Shown here: positions 51,761 to 60,859 of the stretch, piece by piece
How positions within the stretch are numbered: position 1 is the stretch's first letter
How the letters are laid out: each line of letters opens with the position of its first letter
Source: Gluconacetobacter aggeris
Lineage (GTDB): Bacteria > Pseudomonadota > Alphaproteobacteria > Acetobacterales > Acetobacteraceae
Assembly (NCBI RefSeq): GCF_014174395.1
Contig: NZ_JABEQD010000017.1
Coordinates: 1-64,000, forward strand
Length of the DNA stretch: 64,000 nucleotides
Direction: 5' to 3'
Position numbers and translations under genes: made by a program
Notes under the pieces: generated by a model
What the model saw: the letters and a program-made list of their open reading frames with translations, nothing else
Database searches by the model: none
What the model was told of the DNA's origin: nothing

Positions 51761-54601
51761 TCAGAACGGTTTCAGCAGGCGGTCCAGATATTCCAGTTCC
51801 TCGCGCGGGCGGGTGCGGTCGGAATCGCGGCGGCGCAGTTCCTGCTCGATCTCGCGGGCTCGCTCGCGCGATACGGCGTCGGGCACATGGGTGTCGGCAT
51901 CCATGCCTTCCTTGCCTTCACCCGTCCGCCGGCCCAGCGGATCGCGATCGCCCTTCTGGTCTTCCTGCGCGCTTTCCCCGGAATCATCGCCATCACCCGG
52001 CTTGCCGCCACCCGAACCATTCGAGAAACCCGGCAGGAAGCTGGTCATTCCCCCGCCGCCCGATCCCTTCATGGCCTGACGCATCTGCTGGTCGCCCTTC
52101 TGCAGATCGGCCAGGGCCTTGCGCTGCGCCGCCGCCGCCGCCGCATCGTCGCCACCCGCCAGGGCCGTACGTGCGTTCTTGATCGACTGCCCCGCATCGG
52201 CGAAACCGGACGGCGCATCCTTCCCCGTCAACCCCTTGAATTCGCGCCCCAGCTCGTCCAGCGCCCGCCCCAGCGCGTGCTGCACGGCCCGGTCGTCCCG
52301 TCGCGCCGTCTCGTCACCCGGTGCGTCCCCGCCATGCGGCTCCGGACCAGCCGACGACGGGCCATTCGCCCCCTCCGCCGAAGCGCTCCCCTGCGGCGGA
52401 GGCGGGCCACCCGGCTGGCCGCCATGCCCCGGCTGCTCGTCCTGCATGCCCGGCAACGGCCGCAGGCCAAGGCGCCGCATCAATTCGGCCGCCGGCATCG
52501 TCGCCAGATCACCATCCGAATCCGGCGCCTCTTCCTCCTGCCGCGCACGCCGCTCGGCTTCGGCCTTCTCGCGGGCGCGCTGCTCGCGGTCCAGGCGTGC
52601 CTGGCTGTGGTCCAGCAATCCGGACTGGCGGCCAATCAGGTCCCGCAGCGCTTCCTGCTGTTCGGCGGCCTGCTGGCGCGCCATCATCTGGGCGGCCAGA
52701 TTTGCCAGATCCTGCGGCGAGGCCGTGCGCATATGTTCCAGCATGTCTTCCATACGCTGCATCATCTGCATCGCATCGGCGGACCGACCCTCCTTCGCCG
52801 CATCCTGCATCTGCTGCATCATCTTCGAGAGCGCCCGGTCCCCATCCTGGGTCATCCCGGGCAGGTCCGGGATGGCGGTATGCGATTGCAGCGCCTGCTG
52901 GGCCAGCGCCTGCATCCGGCGGGAAATTGCCTGACGCAACGCCTCCATCCGCCGCTGCAATTCGCTCTGCTCGGCGGGCGACTGGCCCTGCGCGCCCAAT
53001 GCCCGCATGCGGTTCAACTGCGCGGTCACGGCATCCTGCGCCGCGCGCACATCCAGCGCCGCCTGCGCACCGGCCCGCCCGCCATGCCGGATATCCTCGA
53101 TCTCCAGCGCCAGATACCACAGCCGCGCCACCACCTGGTCAAGCGCCGCCTGCGGCTTCACATCGGTGCTTTCCAGCAGGTCGGCGGCCGATGCCAGATT
53201 CAGCAGCATGCCCGCATCGGCCTGGAACGGATCAGGCATCTCGCCCAGCGCCGCCAGATCGGCGGCACCATCGGCCAGTTCCTCCCGCCCCAGCGCCAAC
53301 CGGCGCCTGATGTCCAGCACCGCCTTTGCCACCGGGCTCGTGAATTTGCGCGCGCCGAGACGGAACCGCGCCTCCGGGCTCGTACCCCGCTGCCCGCTGG
53401 TGCTGGTCGCCACCAGCCGGCCCACAACCTCCTCGCCGGCCCACGGATCGGCCGACAGATCGGGGGTGGCAACACCGGTCGCATCACGCGGCTGGCCATC
53501 AAGCGGGATCGGCACGCGCAATACCCGCGTGGCCGCCGCTCCCTTGCCCTGCTGCGCCAACCGCAGCTCGGCGTGCAACGATGCGATGCCATAGGCCTGC
53601 TTCGCAGCATAAGGCAGCCGCGTGCGCCATTCGCCCGGCGAGGCGCCGGGCCGCGCACCCCACGCAATCGTCGGTGCCGCATCGGGCAGAACCGTGACGG
53701 TCCAGTCGCTGAAGGTCCGCCCCCGCCCGCGCAGGGCCAGCGTCGCGCTGCCCAGCAGCCTGACCTCCGCCGACCAGCTTCCCGGCCCCAGCGCACGGAA
53801 CCGGTCATCCGCCACCGCCGGCCCCGACGCCATCGCGGCCACACGCAAGCTCGGCCGCCCCCGCAGATCCGTCACGCTGACGCTCAGCACCGATCCCTGC
53901 GGCACCGTCGCCCGACCGGCGCGCTCATCCAGAAATACCGGCGCGCCGGGCGCATAGGCCGGCGGCGTGATCCAGGCCTGAATATGCGGCCGCGCCGCAC
54001 CCGGATCGTCCAACCCCGGCCAGAAGGCGGCCGCCAGCCGTCCCGGCACTTCCGGCCCAGCCCAGCCCAACGCCGCCAGCAGCGCGACCGGAAGAACGAT
54101 ACCCAGCCGCCACGGATCATGCGCCCCTGCCCACAGGCGTGGCCACCCGGCGCGCAGCCGCCCGATAGCCAGCCCCGTGCGCCACTGATGCGCGGCCCAC
54201 AATCCCGCCTGCTCCGCCCCGCCAGCCGCCGGATGGTCGGCCAGCGTCTGTAGCGGACGATGGGCAAGGCCGGACGCACGCTCGATCCGCCGGTCGATAT
54301 CGTCCGGCGTCGGGCCCGTCACCCGCCGCCCCCGCCAGATGATCCACCCCACGCAGGCACCGGCCAGCAGGACCAGAATCGCCCCGCGCGACAGGTCGGA
54401 CAGAGCCTGCGGCGCCCCCAGCATGCCCAAGATCACATAGGCAACCAACACCCCCAGCACCGGCAGCAGGACGGGCCGGATCGCCTCGATCCACAGGACG
54501 AGCCGCGCCCGATGCCGCGCAGCCGCCAGACGGACCGCAAACGGCACGATGGAAGCCGCCGGCGCCCCGTCGCCCCGCAGGGATGTGGACCCGCCCGCCA
54601 T
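51761..54601 (-). CDS. TIGR02302 (DUF4175-type) membrane protein
   Basis: A 946-residue protein with two to three hydrophobic helices near the N-terminus (about 38-95), a beta-rich extracellular or periplasmic middle part (about 180-450) and a long Gln/Met/Ala-rich, helical and Gly-rich low-complexity C-terminal half (about 600-900). This is the characteristic TIGR02302 (alphaproteobacterial, low-complexity) family, which often lies beside lysA; function unknown. The lysA stop is seven bases upstream. The ORF is uninterrupted across 2.8 kb. Confidence 0.83.
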   Translation of the reverse strand: MAGGSTSLRGDGAPAASIVPFAVRLAAARHRARLVLWIEAIRPVLLPVLGVLVAYVILGMLGAPQALSDLSRGAILVLLAGACVGWIIWRGRRVTGPTPDDIDRRIERASGLAHRPLQTLADHPAAGGAEQAGLWAAHQWRTGLAIGRLRAGWPRLWAGAHDPWRLGIVLPVALLAALGWAGPEVPGRLAAAFWPGLDDPGAARPHIQAWITPPAYAPGAPVFLDERAGRATVPQGSVLSVSVTDLRGRPSLRVAAMASGPAVADDRFRALGPGSWSAEVRLLGSATLALRGRGRTFSDWTVTVLPDAAPTIAWGARPGASPGEWRTRLPYAAKQAYGIASLHAELRLAQQGKGAAATRVLRVPIPLDGQPRDATGVATPDLSADPWAGEEVVGRLVATSTSGQRGTSPEARFRLGARKFTSPVAKAVLDIRRRLALGREELADGAADLAALGEMPDPFQADAGMLLNLASAADLLESTDVKPQAALDQVVARLWYLALEIEDIRHGGRAGAQAALDVRAAQDAVTAQLNRMRALGAQGQSPAEQSELQRRMEALRQAISRRMQALAQQALQSHTAIPDLPGMTQDGDRALSKMMQQMQDAAKEGRSADAMQMMQRMEDMLEHMRTASPQDLANLAAQMMARQQAAEQQEALRDLIGRQSGLLDHSQARLDREQRAREKAEAERRARQEEEAPDSDGDLATMPAAELMRRLGLRPLPGMQDEQPGHGGQPGGPPPPQGSASAEGANGPSSAGPEPHGGDAPGDETARRDDRAVQHALGRALDELGREFKGLTGKDAPSGFADAGQSIKNARTALAGGDDAAAAAAQRKALADLQKGDQQMRQAMKGSGGGGMTSFLPGFSNGSGGGKPGDGDDSGESAQEDQKGDRDPLGRRTGEGKEGMDADTHVPDAVSRERAREIEQELRRRDSDRTRPREELEYLDRLLKPF

Positions 54602-54608
54602 GCCGGGC

Positions 54609-55967
54609 TCAGCCGCCCGCCGGAACGGGCGTCACCCAGTCGGGAATCCGGTCCGCCGCCCACAGGCCCTCGACCGGCTGGCGCTCGCGGATCACCGACC
54701 ACCGCCCGCCATCGACCAGCACCTGCGCGGCCAACGGCCGGCCGTTATAGGTGGAGCTCATGACCGCGCCATACGCCCCGGTATCCAGCAATGCGACCCG
54801 CGCCCCTTCTTCCAGACGCGGCAGGGCCCGGCCATCCGCAAAGGAATCCGCACTTTCGCAAACCGGCCCGACCACGTTCACCGCCTCCACCGGCCGCGTC
54901 GCATCGCGGGCCGAAACCGGCAGAATGCCATGCCAGGCTTCATAGAGGCTGGGCCGCATCAGATCGTTCATCGCCGCATCCAGGATCAGGAAGGACGGCA
55001 ACCCGTCCTCGCCCGCCTTGCGCAGGATCACCCGCGACAGCAGCAGCCCGGCGGGGCCCGCCAGCCAGCGCCCCGGCTCGATGGCCAGCCGCACGTCCAG
55101 ATCGCCCAGCTCGGCGCGGATCGCGCCCGCCAATGCCTCCGGCGCCCCCTCGGCCTCATCGCGATAGCAGATGCCCAGGCCCCCGCCGCAATCCACCAGG
55201 CTGACCGGCAGGCCACGCGCCCGCACGGTGCGCACCAGATCCGCCACCCGGGCGAACGCGGCCCGATAGGGCGCCATCGCGACGATCTGGCTGCCGATAT
55301 GCACCGAGAATCCCAGCGGCTTCAGCCCCGGCAGCCCCGCCGCACGTTCATACAGCGCGGCGGCACGGGCATAGGCGATGCCGAACTTGTTGGTCGACAG
55401 CCCGGTGGTGATCTTTTCATGCGTGCCGGCATCCACATCCGGATTCACCCGCAGCGTGATCGGCGCCACCCGGCCCGAGGACGCGGCGACGGCGGAGAGA
55501 ATGTCCAGTTCCTCGGCACTCTCAACCGCGATATGGCCAATCCCCTCGGCCAGGGCCAGCGCCATTTCCTCGCGCGTCTTGCCGACACCCGAAAAGACGA
55601 TCCGCGCCGCCGGCACTCCGGCCGCGCGGGCCCGGCGCAACTCGCCGCCACTGACCACGTCGGCGCCGGCCCCTTCCGCCGCCAGAATCCGCAGCACGGC
55701 CAGATGATCGTTCGCCTTCACCGCGAAATGGATCGACGGCGTCAGCCCCGCACCGCGCATCGCCTTCTCCAGCAGGCGATAGCGCGCCCGCAGGGTCCCC
55801 GCCCCCATCACCCAGGTCGGGGTGCCGACCGCGTCGGCAATCGCGTTCAGCGGCACGTCCTCCAGCATCAGGCCGTCAAGGGCATGCATCGACAGATGCG
55901 GTCGCGCGGCCAGCAGGTCGGCGACGGTCGGGTCCTGCTCGGCAGGCGAAGGGGGGCAATCCAGCAT
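54609..55967 (-). CDS. lysA: Diaminopimelate decarboxylase
   Basis: A 452-residue PLP enzyme making lysine from meso-diaminopimelate. The PLP lysine is Lys84 (HFAVKANDH), with HIGSQ and CGGGLG loops and the C-terminal CESAD with the active-site Cys. It is about 25 residues longer at the N-terminus than most LysA, so a later start such as ATG 55889 is possible. It is followed after seven bases by TIGR02302. It is divergent from cdd. Confidence 0.93.
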   Translation of the reverse strand: MLDCPPSPAEQDPTVADLLAARPHLSMHALDGLMLEDVPLNAIADAVGTPTWVMGAGTLRARYRLLEKAMRGAGLTPSIHFAVKANDHLAVLRILAAEGAGADVVSGGELRRARAAGVPAARIVFSGVGKTREEMALALAEGIGHIAVESAEELDILSAVAASSGRVAPITLRVNPDVDAGTHEKITTGLSTNKFGIAYARAAALYERAAGLPGLKPLGFSVHIGSQIVAMAPYRAAFARVADLVRTVRARGLPVSLVDCGGGLGICYRDEAEGAPEALAGAIRAELGDLDVRLAIEPGRWLAGPAGLLLSRVILRKAGEDGLPSFLILDAAMNDLMRPSLYEAWHGILPVSARDATRPVEAVNVVGPVCESADSFADGRALPRLEEGARVALLDTGAYGAVMSSTYNGRPLAAQVLVDGGRWSVIRERQPVEGLWAADRIPDWVTPVPAGG

Positions 55968-56085
55968 GCACCGAGAATACCGGGACGGCGCCCCGGTTCC
56001 AAGCGCCACAGGCCCCCGATGCTGTTCTTTCGCCATACGATCCGATAGAGCATTCATCAGGCTGGACAAACCCAGGGAGGCCGCC

Positions 56086-56490
56086 ATGTCCGACGACAAG
56101 CTGATCGACGCCGCGATCGCCGTTCGCAGCAACGCCTACGCCCCCTATTCGCGCTTTCTGGTCGGCGCCGCGCTGCACGACGCCGACGGGCGCCTCTTCG
56201 TCGGCTGCAATACCGAGAATGCCGCCTACCCCGAAGGCATCTGCGCCGAAGGCGGGGCCATCTCCGCCATGGTGGCGGCCGGCGGCCGCCGCATCGCCGA
56301 CCTCGTCATCTGCGGCGGGGGCGACCGCGCCTGCGCGCCCTGCGGCGGCTGCCGCCAGAAGATCCGCGAATTCGGCGCCCCGGACCTGAGAATCCGCATG
56401 GTCGGGCCGGAAGGCGACGTCCTGCTGGTCCGCACGCTGGCCGACCTGCTCCCCGACGCCTTCGGCCCCGAGGATCTCGACGCCGCCTGA
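56086..56490 (+). CDS. cdd: Cytidine deaminase
   Basis: A 134-residue zinc deaminase converting cytidine or deoxycytidine to uridine forms. The zinc site is Cys53-Ala-Glu55 (GICAEGG) with Cys86 and Cys89 (PCGGC), and the nucleoside loop NTENAAYPEG precedes it. AGGGAGG lies five bases before ATG 56086. It stands alone, convergent with the O-antigen ligase-like gene. Confidence 0.93.
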   Translation: MSDDKLIDAAIAVRSNAYAPYSRFLVGAALHDADGRLFVGCNTENAAYPEGICAEGGAISAMVAAGGRRIADLVICGGGDRACAPCGGCRQKIREFGAPDLRIRMVGPEGDVLLVRTLADLLPDAFGPEDLDAA

Positions 56491-56525
56491 ACCGGCCAAA
56501 GCCCGCCAGGTCGGCGCCGGCCCGA

Positions 56526-57824
56526 TCAGAGCCGACGATCGGCCCTTCCCTCCCCCGCGATATCGGCCGAGGCCGCCAGCCCCCAGCCGACCATCAGGAA
56601 GATCCAGCCCGCCGTCCGTACGGTGAACAGGGCGCTGCTCGATGCCAGCGGCCACAGCATCACGCAGCATGCCACGCATAGCATCGCCTGCTGCGGCGCC
56701 CGTGCCGGCGACAGGACACGGATCATCCGCCCCAGCCAGCACGCCACCATCGCCAGGAAACAGGCCAGCCCGGCCAACCCCGCCGTAGTGGCAACCTCCA
56801 GATAGATATTGTGCGGATGGATATTGCACCCCAGCGCAACATCGCGGGTCGGAAACGTATGGCCGAACAGCACAAGGTCACGGACATAGGCCGGGTCGGC
56901 GCACGCCCCCCTGAACCCATCCACGCCCAATCCCAGCCATGGATGCCGGGCCAGCATGACCCCGGCGCGAATATAGATCTGCCCATAGGGACTGTCGGAA
57001 AAATGCCGCATCTGGTCCATGAAATGCACCACGAGCTTGGCATAGGCCGGCGGCGACAGCACGGGCAGCAATGCCAGCCCCATGGCCCCGGCCAGCCCGG
57101 CGGCCAGGACCGGCCAGCGGAGGCGGCGGATCAGCACGGCCATGACGGCCAGCCCCAGGCCGAATAGCAGCGCGGGCATGCGCTGGCCGATCAGGATCAT
57201 CGTCAGCGTCAGGAACATGATCACGCCGATCCCCGCCAGCCGCGCGCGCCAGGCCGGCGCTTCCAGCCAGCGCGTGGCGAACACCATCAGCCCCGGAAAG
57301 ACGACCATCAGCAGGGCCGCCCCCGCGCGGGGCTTGTAGAACGGCCCGGTCAGCGCGCCATCCACCCAGCGCGGATAGCCCCACAGATTGGTCCCCAGCA
57401 GATATTGCTGCCAGCATTCCACGACCAGCCACAGGGCCGCCAGCGTCACCGACATGCCCAGCCACCGTCGCGCGTCACCATCGCGCAGCACCCAGCGTTC
57501 CAGCGCCATGCAGAACAGGAAGAACCGCCCCAGCACGGCCGCCTCGGCAACCGCATGGCCGGTGCCATGCATCACCGAAGACAGGATGGCCAGCGCCCAG
57601 AATGCCAGGGCAAACACCGGCCATCCGCGCCACCAGCCACGATCGTGGGCGCGCAGGCAATGCAGAAGAAACAACACCGCGATGCAGGACATGAATCCAT
57701 CACTGATCGCCCGCCCCCGCAACTGAAAGAACGGCAGCGTCAGGGTCATCGCCAGAGCGATCCCCCGTATCACGCCATCGGGCCCGCCCCAGCGCCCGCT
57801 TACCTTTTCAACCATCATCCACAT
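56526..57824 (-). CDS. O-antigen ligase-like (WaaL) membrane protein
   Basis: A 432-residue integral membrane protein with about ten to twelve hydrophobic segments and a large external loop at about 290-330. The loop has LARHPWLGLGVDGF, and then GCNIHPHNIYLEVATTAGL, the Wzy_C/WaaL signature with the conserved His. These enzymes join O-antigen or capsular glycan to lipid A core or polymerise it. ATG 57824 (MWMMVEK) is used; ATG 57818 and 57815 are alternatives. It may serve glycosylation of the surface lipids; no lipid A core genes are near. Confidence 0.8.
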   Translation of the reverse strand: MWMMVEKVSGRWGGPDGVIRGIALAMTLTLPFFQLRGRAISDGFMSCIAVLFLLHCLRAHDRGWWRGWPVFALAFWALAILSSVMHGTGHAVAEAAVLGRFFLFCMALERWVLRDGDARRWLGMSVTLAALWLVVECWQQYLLGTNLWGYPRWVDGALTGPFYKPRAGAALLMVVFPGLMVFATRWLEAPAWRARLAGIGVIMFLTLTMILIGQRMPALLFGLGLAVMAVLIRRLRWPVLAAGLAGAMGLALLPVLSPPAYAKLVVHFMDQMRHFSDSPYGQIYIRAGVMLARHPWLGLGVDGFRGACADPAYVRDLVLFGHTFPTRDVALGCNIHPHNIYLEVATTAGLAGLACFLAMVACWLGRMIRVLSPARAPQQAMLCVACCVMLWPLASSSALFTVRTAGWIFLMVGWGLAASADIAGEGRADRRL

Positions 57825-57917
57825 ATAACGCCGCTTGCCAGTCCAGGCTTCCCCATACAGGCGTGGGCGCATTCCTGGCGATCAGACTCTCCGGCACGAA
57901 TTGTTTCAGAGCCTGAC

Positions 57918-57985
57918 CGAAAATGCACCCTGGCGGCGATCCAGCGCGCATTTCCTGCGCTTCGGTGTTCATGGCCGGCAGGCCG
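57918..57985. repeat. Partial copy of the 51563-51692 repeat
   Basis: The stretch from CCGAAAATGC through CTGGCGGCGATCC and GCGCGC to CTTCGGTGTTCATGG matches the left half and first inner part of the element at 51571-51625 (CTGGTGGCGATCC, GCGCGC, CCGGTGCTCA), with scattered changes. I do not see the matching right arm, so this would be a truncated or decayed copy. It lies in the gap before the 2OG-oxygenase-like gene. Confidence 0.45.
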
Positions 57986-58037
57986 CGCCGCCCCGATGCT
58001 CAAGAACCCTCGCCGGGCGCGGATCAGGCGGTCGTTC

Positions 58038-58889
58038 TCAATCGACCGGCGCCTCGCGACTGGTCAGGCGGCGTACCCCACTATCGGCATGAGGATTGGC
58101 ATAATGGAACAAGGCGGTGGCACGGATCTGATCGCGATCGCAGGGTTCGTTCGCATGCACCGACCGGTATCCCCAGAAGAAATAGACATTCCCCGGCTTC
58201 ATGCGAACCCGGGTGAACCGCAGACGACCGGATGTGGCACCCCGTCTCAGGACGATCTGCGTCAGGCGGTTATCCAGCAGAACCTTGTCGAGCAGATTGG
58301 CCAGATAGGTCTTTCTGATGCCGCGCAGGTTGGGAAACATGATCAGGTCGCCCGCCTTGCCCACCGACGGCATCAGGATCGGCACCAATGCGGTAATGAC
58401 GTACGAATCGTAATGGAAGAAATAGGCGTGCTTCTCACCGGTTTTGCCCGAGAGACCGCGCAGAACCTGGTAGAACGGCACATCCGGACCCACTCGGCCC
58501 GTTCCCATCCGGTAGATCGTCCGGCAGGCACGGTTGAATTCCGGCGACAGGGACAACGCCTCCAGCATGGTGCCGCTGACGGCGCCCGGGCCCGTGAGCG
58601 CCACATATTCGCCGCCCACAGCGGCAATCTTCCCGGCAACGAAATCCTGCAGGACCGCCAGACGCGCGGGGTCGATACTGTCGTAAGCCACACCAAAACC
58701 GTTCCGGTGCATGTCTCCGACAATGCGCGCCAACACGCTGTCCGGCAAATCGGGGAAGACCGGTTCGGACAGCATCTCCCCGACCCCGGCTGGTGCCGTT
58801 TCGGGAAGCGCCAGTCCGATATCCCCCATTTCGAAAGCAACAGTCGCAGTCTTATCCCGGCTGATAGCCGCTGCCTCATCGCTGTTCAT
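58038..58889 (-). CDS. 2-oxoglutarate/Fe(II)-dioxygenase-like protein
   Basis: A 283-residue protein with an iron site pattern: His159-x-Asp161 (FHYDS), His245 (RSVHAN) and a likely 2-oxoglutarate-binding Arg256 (QIRATAL), eleven residues later. The double-stranded beta-helix strand FFWGYRSVHAN supports this. No closer family is recognised; phytanoyl-CoA-type hydroxylases are the nearest comparison. ATG 58889 has GGGGA about eight bases upstream. The frame is open 384 bases further upstream but that part has no family likeness. It is an orphan next to surface-polysaccharide and sulfotransferase genes. Confidence 0.58.
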   Translation of the reverse strand: MNSDEAAAISRDKTATVAFEMGDIGLALPETAPAGVGEMLSEPVFPDLPDSVLARIVGDMHRNGFGVAYDSIDPARLAVLQDFVAGKIAAVGGEYVALTGPGAVSGTMLEALSLSPEFNRACRTIYRMGTGRVGPDVPFYQVLRGLSGKTGEKHAYFFHYDSYVITALVPILMPSVGKAGDLIMFPNLRGIRKTYLANLLDKVLLDNRLTQIVLRRGATSGRLRFTRVRMKPGNVYFFWGYRSVHANEPCDRDQIRATALFHYANPHADSGVRRLTSREAPVD

Positions 58890-59425
58890 TGTTTCATCCC
58901 CGGAAGGCGGAGACGATGAACGATATGAAATAATCCCGGTTTCAGGGAAACGATCCCTATCGGCACGGCACCAGCCGGATTCGACCAGCGGACATGACGG
59001 ACCACAATCGCAAGAAAATCGTCCAGACCATTCCAGATAAAGAATACAGTCTCTCGCAACCTGTCCCGCAGCCCAGGCCGCGCGCTCATATTCCGCCGCC
59101 AGTCTCACAAGATTGTGAAAATAGACACCAACGACCGAGCCCACCGGACACCTGGCCAGTCGCAGCAAGCAGAAAGGCAACGCTTCTCCCGTTTGGGATA
59201 ATGAACCCGTCGAAACGTTAATGCCCGGGAAACAAGAGTAGCCGAACCAGAATATTAAATATTGCAACACCACATCACATCGTTACTTAAACGGAAACAA
59301 GTCACCCTTATTGAATCGCCACAAATATTTGATGGAGGCGTCATCTCAAAGCACGAACAGGTTGGGACCTTGTTCATGTAGCCGCCCGAGCAAAGCCCTC
59401 TTTTACAGCTTCAGGCGCATGCTCC
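58890..59425. other. AT-rich gene-free stretch
   Basis: No gene is supported. The composition falls clearly below that of the surrounding DNA, with A/T-rich segments around 59240-59360. An open frame that continues the 2OG-oxygenase-like gene leftward-to-right to 59273 is rich in Cys, Ser and Arg and does not look like protein. It most probably is non-coding, old transferred DNA at the edge of the sulfotransferase remnant. Confidence 0.45.
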
Positions 59426-60603
59426 TTGTCCAGTTTCCCGACCATGTTCCGACGTATGGAGATATTTTCATGCTCTTTTCTTCTTCCTGTCGCTCCTGAC
59501 AGCAACGCCGCAATGGAACGATCCGGCGTGGCAGAACGCATGGCAGACAGTCTCACCGCATCTGTCGAAAGCCGATCGCGTTCTGTTACCCGACGGCCAA
59601 TGCCCGCAATCGAAGTCGCCGATATGCGAACCTATCGGTATGTGATAGACTTCGAAGATGTCACGATCTTCTTTCTTTACAAGGGACGGATATCGGGCAT
59701 TTTCTCTGCCGTTCTGCAGAAAATCTACAATACGTGGCAACCGATTTACGCCAATGACGTTTTTACCTGCTTCAAGCAACGCAGATCACCGGCTCTATGG
59801 CCCCATTTCCTGAGTCGGGAATACCGGCAGGATCGTGAACGCCGACGCGCGACGCCTTATCGGCCCGTCAGCGAGTTCCTGAATGCCCCGAAACTCAAGC
59901 GATGCCGGAACACTGCTTTCTTCGTGCATATTCCCAAAACGGCAGGCGCGACCATCTGGGATGGCAATCGGAAACCATGTACCTGCCAAGCTCTATTGCG
60001 AAAACTATGAGGCGTTTAACCGTCATCCACCACAGGCACGCAATTTCGACCTGATCGGCGGCCACATCTCTCCTGCCGATCCTCGCACGCGCGGCAGCGC
60101 CCGAAGTTCGTTTCGCCGCCCTGCTCCGCGATCCCATTGCCCGCTTCCGCTCGGCATTCCTGCATTGCAGGCGTTCAGACGAAGACCCGGAGACGTTCAC
60201 CAGCGCGATGCGCCTGATGCGGGAGCGACCTCCGGCGGAATTCCGCTCGGCCCCCGGTGCGCCGATGGAAATCTGCCACCAGACAATCATGCTGGGTTTC
60301 GCGTTCGACAGGATCTACGGCCCAGAAGCGGAGCAGGATATCTTCGATCCCGCCCGACTCGCTCTCGAACAGGAGGGAAATGTCTTCGGGACAACACGCC
60401 TGCTGCCCCGTTTCATCGACACGATGCGGGCACGGTTGCAACTGCCGCCTCTCGGCGCCGCTCCCGTGTCCCGCAACGCCTGCGACATCACGGCCCAGGG
60501 CCCGCGATATCGAGAATTCGAGGCGCCGCTGCCTCAAATCCGCACAATGATCACGATGGAACGGGCCCCGTACGACATCGTCGCCGGGCGGGAAATCCCG
60601 TAA
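59426..60603 (+). pseudogene. Frameshifted sulfotransferase family gene
   Basis: Three frames must be joined to read one protein. The first (from 59426) ends with FFVHIPKTAGATIWD, the PAPS-binding 5'-PSB motif of sulfotransferase family 2. The second (frame of 59883) gives VPAKLYCENYEAFNRH and IGGHIS. The third (to the stop at 60603) gives LLRDPIARFRSAFLH, the 3'-PSB motif, and a long C-terminal part. Two frameshifts in about 200 bases, and AT-rich upstream DNA, indicate a decayed gene acquired by transfer; sequencing errors are an alternative. It would have transferred sulfate to a surface glycan or lipid. Confidence 0.68.
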
Positions 60604-60671
60604 CGCGTCTCGACGCAGAGGCGCCTAGCCTCTCTGGCCAGGGGCCTGATAAATCATATTTTTGGAAGTAT

Positions 60672-60764
60672 TGGCGGAGGGGATGGGATTCGAACCCACG
60701 GTACGGCTTGACACCGTACAACGGTTTAGCAAACCGCCGCCTTCAGCCACTCGGCCACCCCTCC
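60672..60764 (-). tRNA. tRNA-Ser(GCT)
   Basis: Read on the minus strand the 93-nt sequence starts GGAGGGG and ends CCCCTCC, G, CCA, giving a full 7-bp acceptor stem with encoded CCA. The anticodon arm is GGTTTGCTAAACC with anticodon GCT, for serine codons AGC/AGT. It has the long variable arm of serine tRNAs (GTACGGTGTCAAGCCGTAC) and the T-loop GGTTCGAATCC. It borders the decayed accessory region at 58.9-60.6 kb, whose edge lies at the tRNA 3' end. Confidence 0.97.
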
Positions 60765-60859
60765 GCCGAGGAGCGTGTTTGTTAACACGGCGTTTGCAGC
60801 GCTGCTTGTAGACTGTCACCGCAGCGCCGTCAAACCCCAAACCGCTACCTCTCCAGCGA

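Noticed and set aside
58890-59273. N-terminal extension of the 2OG-oxygenase-like gene
   Set aside because: The open frame is rich in Cys, Ser and Arg, crosses AT-rich DNA and has no family likeness; ATG 58889 has its own ribosome site.
60773-60788. CGTGTT-AACACG palindrome beside the tRNA
   Set aside because: Six-base arms without a T run or a conserved context; too weak to call a terminator or att site.
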